The position numbers were made by a program, and so were the translations under genes. From Toxonevra muliebris (lineage: Eukaryota > Arthropoda > Insecta > Diptera > Pallopteridae): a DNA stretch of 64,000 nucleotides. The stretch spans positions 15,178,878 to 15,242,877 of the forward strand of contig OY829326.1 of NCBI GenBank assembly GCA_963691655.1, read 5' to 3'. The notes below the pieces were generated by a model that was given only the letters and a program-made list of their open reading frames with translations, made no database searches and was not told the DNA's origin. Position 1 is the stretch's first letter, and the number at the start of each line of letters is the position of its first letter. Of this stretch, positions 20,263 through 32,035 are shown in pieces.

Positions 20263-23200
20263 AATAAATTTCTCAGAATCGGTATACAGAATTTGTATTT
20301 AAAATAAATTGTAAACAAAAGGCAGTTTGCTGCCAAAACTATAGAATATTCCAAGATATAGGATATATGATTTGGTAATTTTCCAGAATCGGGTTTCGGT
20401 TTTTTTCAAGTTATTGTCACTCTTTTGACAAGATTAAGACAAGTGGCTATTTTCCCCTCATTTGTTACATGCATAATTAGTCTAGAGTTCTTGCAGAATT
20501 CCCCCAACTACTTGGGGAGAAAAATTGGAATAAAAATTTCGAAATTTCTTACAGCACAATACCACCGTACATATAACCAGAATGCCAAAGTCATGGTGTT
20601 ATGAGTCAAACAAAGTTGGGTTTTTCGATTGGCCTTCTTCCAAACCGGTTCTAATCCCTGTTGAAAAACGCTAAGGAAGTCGAGAAGGAAATCTCCATGC
20701 TAACAACAACAATGTGGCTAAGCTTAAAACATATGTTAGTTGACTCCGATTCGTCTAGAATTTCGCCGAACAGTAATAAAAAAAATGTGAATCGAAATAG
20801 TGATATACTTAGCTATGAAACACAACAAATTCATATTTCTTTTATTATAATTTTTATTTTATTTTTTAATCTCATGAAATAAAGTAATTGATAACACGGT
20901 TCTACAGTAAAAATGAACTTTTCAAGTGACCTAGTACAGGTCTGCAAGTCTTATATACCTCCAAAATCCGGATTTAGGAGCAAAAGCACGTTTTTTTATT
21001 TTTTATTTTTACCTACAACTCTAGTAGGGTACCACGGATGTTTGCAACGGTATATAATTAATACTAGGGCTAAACAACTAAGAGCTTTAAATTTTTTTTT
21101 TAACTTTTTTACGTTTATCATCGATTTATGCACTTATTTTATTGCATGTCTTACTAATATAAATATATAAAGTAAGACTTCGTTTAATTTTGCTTTCAAT
21201 GAGAAATATTTTTTCCAAACTTTTTTCTAAAAAAAAAAAATAAATAAAATATTGGGAACATAGTTCTGAAGCGGACTGTATTTTTATTTCTAATCTATTG
21301 GATATCATTAAGTTTTGTATCTTTCTTGAGCTTGCAGTGGGATGAGAGAACTTTTACTCCTACTTCAAGTAAGGTTTCGTAAAAGCTTTAATTTTTAATC
21401 AAGGAAAACAAAGTGAACTAAGTAAACTTAAGAAAAAACTTTCGAAAATTTCTAAACTGGTCCTAGATTCAAATGCTTCTAATATTTCCGTCTCTCAAGA
21501 ATTAAGGTTTCAAATGTTTTCCCAAATATGTGAGTTTGAAGCAATCGAAAAATAAATTACTTCTGCCGTTTCTTCCGTCTACAAACAGATTGGGTACATC
21601 CCCATAATAAAATTTCTTTTTCCCCGATATTCGCTTCGGCGATTTTCTAACTCACTAATTAATTCCAATTAACCGCCCGATCAATACCGGCTCACGTTCT
21701 ATTCGTTCTAATCTAATCTCCTATCAAAGCTATGTGATATTTTCCCACTGCCAGAAAAAGTAACCCTTGCAGACCTCCGTCTAGTTGGCCACTCGACTTT
21801 CAAAATCATGAGTCCTTGTCAATCGTGAGTTATTCGTTCGATAGAGTTTATTAGTCTATTTTCATAGTTGAAAATAAGAAAAAAATAAAAAATCTATTAG
21901 CAGTTTAAATTTTTCTTCAACTGATTGTTAAATATTTCATACAAAAAGACAAACCCAAATTTCACAGTGGAATAAACAATTAAATATATTTTAGTTTAAT
22001 CATCTCTTATTTTAAAACAATATATAACCTTATCACATAATAGTCTGACAACTCCGGCAATCTAACAAAATTCCCAAGTAAAAACTACACTTTAAATCAG
22101 AATGTAAAAAACATTATTAACTCAAGTTCAAGTGGCTAAATATTATAGCTTAATGCACATATAATTTAAGTTACAGAGTGGGTACTATACAAAGTTGCAA
22201 CCTTTCTCGTCTTTATAAAAATCACACCTTTGCCATTTGCAAAGTGTAATTAATTTAGATAAGGAGCTATACATTTACATTTGAATGTGTCACGCAGTGT
22301 TGCCAATGTTAATTTAGCAAAGAAAAAGCCAACATTAAAATAAAGTAGTAGTCGTAGACACCGCCATGAAGTAGCAAAATAAAATGAAATAATAAAGAGA
22401 AAAGAAAAAGTCAATGACATATAAGAAAAGAATAGAAACAAAAAGATTTTTCAACATTTTCTTTATTTTTTCTTCTTTTTCAGTTTTTTGTTATTTCTAT
22501 TTACATTTTACTTTTCGCACATTTCACAATTGTTAGTGCATTCAATGCGCACTGCTCGACCTACAATGGCACATAATTAAACTCCAGAGAGCGCAAAACG
22601 TTTTTCTTTTACTTTTTCCAATTTTTTTTTTTGTTTTTTCTTGCTGAAACAACTTGAAAATGCAATTGAAAATGGTTGCAGTGGATAGCAGAGACGAGAG
22701 TAAGTGGGGCAAAGAGTGAGAGGGGAAAGCAGGAAATTCAAAAGGGTACAATGATCGCATATGTGTGCGGTAAGTTTTTTGAGCACAGTCAAAGTCAACG
22801 TCACCTTTTTCCGGTTTTCCGGTCGCTAGTGGTCGGTCGATGGCAGTAGTACCATAGTAGCATTTGTTGAATGGTGGTCAACGCTTACATTGTCGCGCTA
22901 CTGTTAGCATGCAGACAATCGTATGAAAAAGCAGCAGGAGGACGAGCAGTAGGAGAAAAAAGGCGCATACGGAAATGTGTTTCAGACAATATTGCATTGA
23001 GCATGGCGTAAAAAGTGCTATTAATGCTAATATAAAAGAAAATCGTTACACACAAAAAAGAGCAAGGGGAAGCTGAGCGCAAAAAGCGGCAGGCAGCTAC
23101 AAAAAAAAGCAATTAAAATAACTCCACTTTATATTGAATGTCATCAAAAAAAAAAAAGAACAACAAACAAACTAGGTATGAATACGAGTATGAGTTTTCA

Positions 23201-24302
23201 GTTTTTGTTTTTAATATGTATGTAACTACAAGTATACTATATGTATGTATATCTACATGTATTTGTATACATATGTAAGTATGTATGTCTGTAAGTATTT
23301 TTTTGTTTTTTAAACAACGCTTCTGTTCTCGTTGCGGTTTTGAATAATCTCATGAATTTCAATTTAAAAAATTGGTAGCGCACAAACCAAAGTATTACTT
23401 TTTTCTGTGTGCTTTTATTGCTGCGTTGTTTAAACAAAAAAAAAAAATGAAATAAGCATGTATGTATATAAACGGTCAGTCAAAGATGCTAGGGAATGTT
23501 TGTATTTTTGTACTTTTGTAATTCGTGATTATTGAAAATTACAATTTGTTGCTGCCAGTGTGCATAGTACCGCACAGTGCAGCAAATCACTCAAAAATTT
23601 AATAAAACTAAACAGTTAACTAACTATTTGAGAACTGAAGTTGTTTCAAAAGCTCCTGTACCCTAAAAGAGGTTCTAAAGGTCATCTAACGAATATGTAG
23701 GAAGCTGGGTATATACGTTTGTGAGTGACACTGACCAGCGCTTACCGAAACCGCACTTGTATTTTTACAGATGAATCAAGAACAGAACTGCATCTTTTAC
23801 TTGAGAGGCATGCTTCTGCATTTCAGACTTAAATATTTTCAATACTCAAAACATTGGAATATGTAACTGAAAGTAGATGAAGAAATTTGTGGAATCAGTT
23901 GGAGCTTTTCACCTATGATCATAGAAAATACTATAGAAGGAATGAAAGGCATATATATATGGGGTTTTACAAACTGTCTGCGCCTCGATGCATTCACCAT
24001 CCACCAATTATTTATAGACTAGGCCTGGGCTTAATTAATTTCATTGATAGATGGAATAATCTGTAACTATATCCCCTCAGACAATGAAACCTTTAGCAAT
24101 TATTATAGATTCTGAAGCATTAATCCTATAGCAAACACATCTCCTGCTGCAATGTGACTCGCTATTTGAGAATGTTTCAGAGAACATATACATGGACGGG
24201 GGCTGATTGTGATATATTAAAGATAAACATTGAATATTTTTTGAAATGGAAAAAGAATGGAAAATGCAACCAACCTATTGTGCAGGTTTTCTTTCATGTT
24301 TT
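20263..24302. other. AT-rich non-coding stretch
   Basis: No supported gene. A patch at 21560-21850 is less AT-rich and pyrimidine-biased but not recognised. Frames at 22542-22804 and 22885-23112 (minus) are F/L/S-rich readings of purine-rich strands. TATG simple repeats lie near 23210-23300 and A-runs near 23145 and 23437. I see no transposase, RT or SINE signature. Confidence 0.5.
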
Positions 24303-24306
24303 TTAA

Positions 24307-24394
24307 CCCAGTAATGCCTAGCGATGCAGGTTCAAAAAAATTTTTTTTTGCTCGCTTGATCTATCTACTTTGGTTCCCGCTCGTCTTTAATGGG
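24307..24394. mobile_element. Possible 88-bp TTAA-flanked mini-element (E)
   Basis: TTAA at 24303-24306 and 24395-24398 bracket ends CCCAGTAATGCC and CCCATTAAAGAC (read inward), about 8 of 12 alike. There is no clear subterminal palindrome. It could be chance in AT-rich DNA. Confidence 0.3.
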
Positions 24395-24611
24395 TTAAAC
24401 TGACACACTTATTTCTGCAGTAGTCTAATTGCTAATATCCAAGGCAATACCCATTAAAGATATTTCGACCGAAATTCTAAAAAATCGGAAATAAGATCAA
24501 AACTAGACCAAAAATTTGATGATAACCCAGACCAACAGCATCTCAAATTTTAATGCCAAAATCAGACCAAGAACAAGTTGAAAATCAGAACAAAAACTGT
24601 CTGAATTTTAA

Positions 24612-25390
24612 ATAAAAACTAAAACCAAAACTAAAACTCCGAATTAGTTCATGCACCAAAATAAAAATAAGACTAGGTTCTGAAAGTGAATTCTAGAAGA
24701 GCACAAAACGAGAAATTACCCTTCGTTTCGGCGTTTTAAAAGCTTACATCTGATTTTTATTTTACGCAAGATTAAAGTTTGCTCATTTTCGACTATTTTT
24801 ATATGATATAAGTAGCCTAAAATATCTTGCTTTTTAACAAGAATCTGAATTTTTGCCTTTTAAAAAGTCCGAAAGGAAGTTAACAGCTTTCAAAGAAACG
24901 TTACTTATAAAATTTTACTTTAAATCACTGAACACTAGAAACCTGAAATTTAGTTTTGGTTTAACTGAATGAGTTAGTTTCGGGTCAAAAATCAAACCAA
25001 AACTAAAACTCTGAATTGATCCAGACACCAAAACAAAAAGGAGACAAGGTTCTGAAAGTGAATTCTGGTAGAACAGAAAAAAAGAAATTACCCGTCGTTT
25101 CGACGTTTTAAAGGTTTACATCTGATTTTTATTTTACGCAAGTTTAAAGTTTGCCCATTTTCGGCTATTTTGATATGATAAAATCTTAAATATCATGGTT
25201 AGTTCTGAGTGTTCAGGCTAGCCCTTCTTTATCTGCCTCTCTTTTTGCTTTTCCACAAGAATCTGTATTTTTGCTTTTTTAAAAAGACCGAAAAAAAGTT
25301 AACAGCTTTCAAAGAAACGTTACTTATAAAATTTTACTTTAAGCCACTGAAAACTAGAAACCTGAAATTTAATTTTGGTTTAACAAAAAT
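24612..25390 (+). repeat. Diverged tandem duplication, about 360-400-bp unit
   Basis: Unit 1 (24612-24972) and unit 2 (about 24990-25390) align along their length: TTCTGAAAGTGAATTCT at about 24679 and 25051, CATCTGATTTTTATTTTACG in both, then TTAACAGCTTTCAAAGAAAC in both. The offset is 372 bp in the first part and 418 bp in the second, so unit 2 has about 46 extra bp near 25189-25235. No coding sequence recognised; it may be a fragment of a longer unknown repeat. Confidence 0.8.
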
Positions 25391-25449
25391 TTTAATTTCA
25401 AGAATGTATGAAAGTAGAATATTTTTCTAATGACATTTTTCTAACTTGA

Positions 25450-25964
25450 CCCTCTAGTTCCTAAACGTGTCTCTAGACAGCCTTCATCAAACGGGTATAA
25501 TTACCACCTCAGCAGTTTTTTGTTGTTACATTTTATCATATTGTTAATGGATTTCCACAAGCTTGTAAAAAAATGGATCAGCTATGAGTTATGATGCGTA
25601 TCATAGATGTTAGCGACAATCAAAGTCAACAATTTGTGGAAAACAGGAAAATTAATTATTTTGATTGAATTTTAGATCAAAATAAAAAAAATAAATAAAA
25701 TATTTTTCGGCGTTCTAGCCAGATAAAAAACTTTTTGGGAGTAGCTAGGAATTTGAGTTTTTTATACAAAATATTTTAATGCTTAAAACAAAGTGATAAA
25801 AATTTTATTTAACAACAAATACTTTTAGGCTCTCAACTTTCCGGCTTCATAAAACTATGCCCATTAAATTTTTTCGGGGTTTGAGATCAGATTTATGCTT
25901 TTTACATCAAAATTTATCAATCTCAATTTTTTTTGAATCAATCAAAAATTTGGGAACTAGAGGG
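25450..25964. mobile_element. 515-bp piggyBac-like MITE (element B)
   Basis: The ends are CCCTCTAGTTCCT (left) and CCCTCTAGTTCCC (right, read inward), 12 of 13 identical. The flanks are TTGA on the left and TTTAA on the right, decayed or offset TTAA. A palindrome TGTCT-CT-AGACA occupies 25468-25479, 19-30 bp from the left end only. It is close in size and layout to element A (13198-13715), and both right ends share an AAGATTGG/GAGATTGA-like segment about 40-50 bp in, so A and B are related subfamilies. No coding capacity. Confidence 0.75.
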
Positions 25965-27061
25965 TTTAAATAATTTTTGAACAATTCAATTTTCGACGTA
26001 CAGTGGTAAAATAAGTCTAGCAATATAAAATAAAATATTCACGTTTTTATTTAAAATCCATTAGTTTTTGGAAGACGATACTACGAAACATTTCCTATAT
26101 ATATTTTTTCTTGGTTGGTTTTGAAATGTATTGAGAAATAACAATACTTTTTGGTAACACAAAGATATAGTCCAGTTTTGTTTTGTGGCTGAACTTAGCT
26201 TGAAATATCGTCAGATGATGTTAATCTAGACTGAGTGAGTAAATATAAAAGTCACCTATGAAAATAAATGTATTCCATAAACTCTAAGAAAGAAAAGGTT
26301 TTCTTTTGTGGTATTTTATACTAACTAGAATAAACATGTTAAATACTTTTTCTTTTTTATTCAAATTTCTTATTTTGAAATAGAAAAGATTATATTCCAA
26401 TTTTTGTTTAATAAAATATTTACTTTTTTCTTGTTTGCTTACTATTGAAACTTCTGCTAATATTTGAACAAGTTTTTACTTTTCAATTTTCACTATCGAT
26501 TGCATTTAAAAATTAATCAAGAACTATGCTTCTAAACTTCAAAAGCAAACGTATCATCGCATCCCAATCATATCGGTGCATAGTGCAAGGAAAAATCGAA
26601 AGTTGCAAAAACAAAATTTTTACGCTAAAATCGATTTTACTACTAGCACGTACATTGCACTAGAAACATGTACACTATTCTACATACTGTCTTTTTATTT
26701 CCTGTTGCTAGGTATATATACAAAAAATAAAATGAAAAATAGAATAATATGAAAAATGTTTAAGCGGCGGACATTAAAGGGAAGTTGTGTGCGCCATTGT
26801 AAATCAAAAATATTTTGTTGGTCACAACAACACTAGCAACAACAAATTTTTTAAAAATACCAAAAAGAGTAAAAAAATACATTTAAAGCATATGTGAATG
26901 TAAAACTCACATAAGTCATAGTGCTTCTACACACATATACACACACATCTACACAGGCACAGAGTGCGAGAGAGATACAGTAAAAACGTTTGCTATCTAG
27001 AAGATGTTGAAGAAAAACAGGAAGTAAACGAAGCGTTAGGAAATTTTGAATCTTCTTTGGT

Positions 27062-27079
27062 TGTGTGTGTGTGTGTGTG
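27062..27079. repeat. (TG)9 microsatellite
   Basis: Nine uninterrupted TG dinucleotides. Confidence 0.9.
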
Positions 27080-27147
27080 ACATTTCCTTTTTTCATTCTC
27101 ATTCTTTTTGATATTGTATTACTTCCTTTTTATTTTTCATTTTTCAT

Positions 27148-27153
27148 GCAGCA

Positions 27154-27184
<31 letters not shown>

Positions 27185-27186
27185 AA
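27148..27186. repeat. (GCA/ACA)n trinucleotide repeat
   Basis: GCA triplets run into ACA triplets, then GCAG. In a coding context this would be a poly-Gln/Asn tract, but no surrounding open frame supports an exon. Confidence 0.85.
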
Positions 27187-27761
27187 GCTTTCTTATAGTG
27201 ACATGATTTTTGTTGCTTGTAATACTTAAAAATAAAGAAATATCTTGAAGCTGGCATTTTGAAAAATTACAAGACACACCATTAAAAGTAAGTAAGAATA
27301 AAGAGTTTCTGTCTATTTTTGGTATTGTGATTTACAAATCAGTTTAATTTCAAGCACATATGTACCTACATAAAAAAGTACAATAACTTAGATTTGCAGA
27401 ATACAAAACTTTATACAAAATATTAAATTTCCAACTTCTTCGACTTGACACTTGAAATGTGTTATAGCTAAATTGAATCGATATAGCTTTGTGTACCTAA
27501 GTATTACTTCACAGCTTTCCACTTTTGCACTTTTCTCCTTTGCTTCATTTTCCGATTTTAATTTAAAATTTTTTACCCACACAAATGTCAAAATTTAGCA
27601 CTGTGTAGGCTTCATACATTCATACATGACTATTAATATTTATTTATTGACTTCTTTGATTACATTTCATGATTGTGAAAATAATGAAAACATCTGATCA
27701 AAAATAACAAGTTATTTTCGGCTCAGATGTTTTATTTTGTGAAAACGTAATACGTAAAAGT

Positions 27762-27778
27762 GGAGGGGGGGAGGGGGG
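27762..27778 (+). other. G-run, possible quadruplex
   Basis: GGAGGGGGGGAGGGGGG, 15 G in 17 bases, a striking exception in AT-rich DNA. Enough G-tracts lie in one strand for a G-quadruplex in principle. Confidence 0.5.
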
Positions 27779-27948
27779 AATGTGACTGATAACTCCCCCT
27801 AAAATCGTAATTTTTCAAAATTTGAGAAAAATAGGTTAAACTAGAACCGAAATACCACGTTTTGGGAATTGCAGAATTTAAAAATTCGAATTTGTTGTAA
27901 AGTCTTAAGCGTTATACCAAAATATTCGATTTTGTCATTTTGAAAAAT

Positions 27949-28650
27949 CGTGGGAATGTCGAACCACTTTGCAAATTGAGAAAATTCGAACAATTGTTGA
28001 TGTAAAACGTTTATTTATGATTTCGTTATGAAAAAACATAAGATTTGAATGAAAAATATAGAGAAAAAATCGATGTTATTTATTCGGAATCGCAGTTTTT
28101 GCATGTGAAATAGCCACCAGTCATGTGTACACATCGCAAGTGAGCAGCTCGTGTTGTTTCAGTTCTGCTTCTTAGTCAATTTTTTCCGCAAATGATGCAG
28201 GAATCATGATCTACGTCTTAAAAACTACCTATAACTAATTTTTTGTCGATAATTTACTATATAACTAAGTGGTTCGATATTCCCCATAAAAAGTGGTTCG
28301 ACATTCCCCAGAAGCTGTGTTCTACAAAATAGCCGCCCATGAGACACAGAACCAAATTTCATGAAAAAAAACTTTTTCGGCTGTAAATAATATTCACACA
28401 CAATGATTTGAAAAATATTTACCTGCTTGGTTTTAAGCAAAAATGTTGAAAAAGAAATTTTTAAAACACAAAAACACTTTTGGAATCTCAAAAATCTCTT
28501 GATTATCGCAGCCAGCACAAAATACGTCTCATCGGTTCGACTGCTAATGAAAAAATGAGATGAAGCTGAAATAACACGATGGCAATAGTTTCGTATAGAT
28601 CGAATGTCAGATAATGCAGATAAAACTAATGGTTCGACATTCCCCCACTG
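27949..28650. mobile_element. Inverted-repeat element with four GGAATGTCGAACCA motifs
   Basis: The left end has GTGGGAATGTCGAACCACT (27950-27968). The right end, read inward, has CAGTGGGGGAATGTCGAACCA (28630-28650). Between them, two direct copies of AGTGGTTCGAYATTCCCC lie 24 bp apart (28268-28285 and 28292-28309), in the same orientation as the right end. This suggests a ~700-bp non-autonomous DNA element with internal copies of its terminal motif. The 97-codon minus frame (28225-28518) merely reads through the motifs. Target duplication not resolved. Confidence 0.6.
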
Positions 28651-29776
28651 CTTTTTTCTTTAAAGTCAAAAACAGTAAATTATCTTGGCTTTAATTGCGA
28701 AAATCGGACTTCCGTGATTCTCCATAACATTAACTTTTTTTAAATATTTCTCAAAATATCTCTAAATATTTTTATATGTGCTTCAAACAACTAAATATTT
28801 TTATATGTGCTTCGATTTCTTAAGTAAAGAGTTAAAAACGCATAACATATTTAAATAAATATTTGAAGCGTTAAAACAAATTTATGCATAACTATGATTT
28901 ATAAATAGGAATTGAACGAACAATCACAAAAATGGGTCATTTCATATTTTGTATGTGCAAGAAGAAATAAAATTGTATGCAAAAAACGTTGAAGAAAAGA
29001 TGAAATAAAAATGCAAATTACATTTGAGCAGGATATAAAATTTTTATAAAATTTGTACATTTGGCTTTAGACGAACGACAAAACGATATTGGAGAGGTCT
29101 TGCTACATAAAATTTTTAAATAAAATACAAAAATCAGTGCGGCTAAACATTTACAATAGGCTCATTTTCATTTATGAGTAGATTCCATAAGCTGCAACAT
29201 CATCATCACCGTTGTTCTTAACATCATTATTGATTTAAGTTTATTATATTGATTTTTAGGAACTGAACTGAATGTTTTTGTTTTTCCTAAATTTACATAT
29301 GTTTACAAATTTATAAACATACACATTTATGTTTTATATTCAAATGTTATTTTAGGAATATTTTTTTATTATATTTATGTAAGTACTAAAAATTGGAAAG
29401 TTGTTGTAAAAATAAACTTTTTATAAAGCACACCACTGAACCAACAATAAACAATATGCTCGAGTAAGTTTAGCATTCAACTAATAAGTATACAGTACCC
29501 CATAGAAAAATTATAAACACAAATATTTTAGTTAACTTATTGAGCTTTAATTATTTTGTGCAAAGGCTTTGGTCTCGTTTGGTAAATTTGAGCTCATATC
29601 TCAAGTAACAATTAGAAAAGTTAATATTTATTTTTATTAAAAACCAAGCATTCTTATTGTAAAAAATTTTGGTATAAATAGCATTTGCAATGCCTTCAAA
29701 TATTTTGTGTTTTAGAACATATGTATATGCACTAATATATTCAGAAATATTAAACTCTTTCAGCTGTCTTACTATA
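28651..29776. other. AT-rich non-coding stretch
   Basis: No gene. A small direct duplication CTAAATATTTTTATATGTGC occurs twice about 31 bp apart near 28765-28815. Otherwise unrecognised. Confidence 0.5.
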
Positions 29777-30345
29777 GGTTAGGTTAGGTTTGGAAGGCGT
29801 GTGCAAATATATATATACCCGCAATTCCACTCGGAGACTTAATTGACCATTGCCCTCATTTAATTGCCCGGAGGAGTCACGTCTTTAACTACGGTTTCCA
29901 TCAGCAGTCCAGGTAATGTATATATTGAACCATTTGGTTCTCCGGATGAAGGTAAGAAGATCCGATAAAGCGCGACCTCAAACATTGGAGTCTACTCATC
30001 TGCAGTCTTGGACATTGACATAGAAAGTGAAGAATCGATTCTGTGTCTTCTTCATCATGAGTGTCCAGAAGACAGTCCGCTCGTTGGAATACGCCACCGT
30101 TGAAGCAATGGTGCAGTAGCACAATGTCCAGTTATGACTCCTGTGAGCAGACGTACTGCAGGTTTGTTGTGCCCTAAGAGGACATTTGTCCTCTTTCTAT
30201 CTAAACTTGGTTGCTTTCTCAATAGCAAAAATCTCTGACTGGAAAACGCTGCAGCTGTCAGGAAGACGGTACGACCGCCTTAGCTGCAGAGTAGAGACCA
30301 GCTCCAGTTCCGTTCTCCATCTTGCTGACTTACAATGCTCTGGGT
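29777..30345 (-). pseudogene. Internally deleted LINE 3' end: RNase H start and C-terminal motif with CCTAA tail
   Basis: On the minus strand from about 30335, SKMENGTGAGLYS then (shifted frame) RLPDSCSVFQSEIFAIEKA match the start of a LINE RNase H domain, including the conserved Glu in the FQxEIxAI motif. The rest of RNase H is missing: the next recognisable piece (about 30215-30110) is RLLTGVITGHCA, then (shifted) DEEDTESILHFLCQCPRL, the C-terminal His/Cys motif. The 3' end runs out in CCTAACCTAACCTA (29777-29791 on the minus strand). It is an RNase H-bearing insect LINE (I/Loa/jockey-like; clade not resolved), dead by deletion, frameshift and lost cysteine. Confidence 0.75.
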
Positions 30346-32035
30346 CGTCTTAAAAAGAACAGTGAAAAAAAAGAGTATCCTATATTTTATTCTTACTCTA
30401 GACTCATCCTTTCCCTGTTTGGATTTCCAATTCTCCTTTATTTGTATGAATTTTGATTAGTTTTATTAAACGATGGTATAATTTTTCAAGTTCTAAAGAA
30501 AAGAACTCGTTTCAGCTCTATATCTTATTTGTTATTTTTATTGTAATGCCAAAGTATAGAATCTAGATAGTTATATGAAAATAAGGTTCAATGGTAAAAA
30601 AAAAAAAAAAATAGAAAAACAGAGGCCCGCATCTGGGCGGATATCAAATGCCAGACTTCAATCTGTACTCCACAGAAATAAGATCAATTATAAATAAAAG
30701 ATAATGTAAGTCTATGAAGGGTCACAATAGATCTTATAGGTCGTAGTGCATTCCCCAACAATAATAATAAATTAAATGTTTTGTTTATGTGAATATTTCA
30801 TAATAAAATATGTGGCTTAAATAAAATACAAAAAATCTTAAAAATGACAACAAATATAGCCTTGTTTATATTTAAACAAATCTGGAAGGGTTTGTGTGCT
30901 TTGCTCAGTTACATTCGAGTACCTTGCTTTGCTATATTCCAAACTCTCTAAATGGTATGTAAACTATGTATGGACTCCAGCAAACATTTTCGTATTATTA
31001 TTATTAACTTTAGTTTTTAATTTTTTTAATAGATAAGACACAAAACCCTTCACAATAATACTAGACTTGGCAAATATGTACGAAGAATATTGAAAACTAA
31101 AATTGTTTATAAATCTAGCCAACTGTCACGTGGCGATCTATGATATGGACAATACATGCAAGTGATTGCTGACATCGTAACGTTATCTTCAATAGCATCA
31201 AAAAAAGCTTCTGTTTTCACAATAAAACTAAAACTAAAAAAGAACAATTGATACAAATGTAAATTCGTCCTTACTCGCGAAAATTAAAAAAAGAAATAAA
31301 ATTGCTTCTTCAAAACATTAAAAATTAATTATTACAATTTTTAAAAATTCATCAAAATCCTACAATCAGCACTTGCTTAATGCTCTGCTCAAATATGCTA
31401 AGCTATTGGCTAAAGAGATGAGATCAGCACAATGGAATACTTTGTAATCGAGAGAAATTTAAATATAGCTAAATATGTATAATGCATGTGGTTTGTGTTG
31501 TTGTAATTTATGCAAATTAACTCATATAACAGCTTATTCTCTTACGTTGATGCTTTTTGCTATCAGAGATAAATAAAATAAATAACAACAGTTTTTATGA
31601 CACATAGTGGGTGGACATTACTGACTTTGCCCTAAAGAAGAAATGCTTATTAAATGTTTCTGAGGTTTTGATTTCGATATTTGAATTTTTTTTATGACAC
31701 ATAATTGGGGTGGTGTCCAATATAACGCTTCAAGCAATAACAGGGAAAAACTTTGAGCAATGGCACAGAAAGATTAACGAAAAATTTAAGATATGATTTT
31801 TTATTCTAGACTCATAATTAGGTTCAAGATAGCTCTAATAAGCCAAGTAATTACCCGAAAATAAGCGAACACAGCAATAACTTGAAAATTAAATTATGCA
31901 TGGAAAACATTTTTATAAAAATTATGCTTAAGGTTTTTGAACCGCTGAAATCAGTCGAAGACCATTTCTCTGCTTTTATTTTGGAGTATGTTTCTTTGTA
32001 ATGAAATTAGGTGAAATTTCAGTTTAGTTTAATCG
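30346..32035. other. AT-rich non-coding stretch
   Basis: No gene. (A)n near 30598-30612. TTTTATGACACATA occurs twice about 98 bp apart (near 31592 and 31690). Nothing else recognised. Confidence 0.5.

Larger units (their letters stand above)
25965..27948. other. AT-rich non-coding stretch with microsatellites
   Basis: No gene. Simple repeats at 27062-27079 and 27148-27186 and a G-run at 27762-27778 are listed separately. The frame at 26851-27102 reads through the TG repeat. Confidence 0.55.

Noticed and set aside
21560..21850. Possible LTR fragment
   Set aside because: A pyrimidine-rich, less AT-rich patch suggested an LTR, but no TG..CA ends, primer-binding site or second copy could be seen.
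28225..28518. 97-codon minus frame with a GNVEPL/GNIEPL repeat
   Set aside because: The repeat is the translation of the two tandem GGTTCGAYATTCCCC motifs. No other coding sign.
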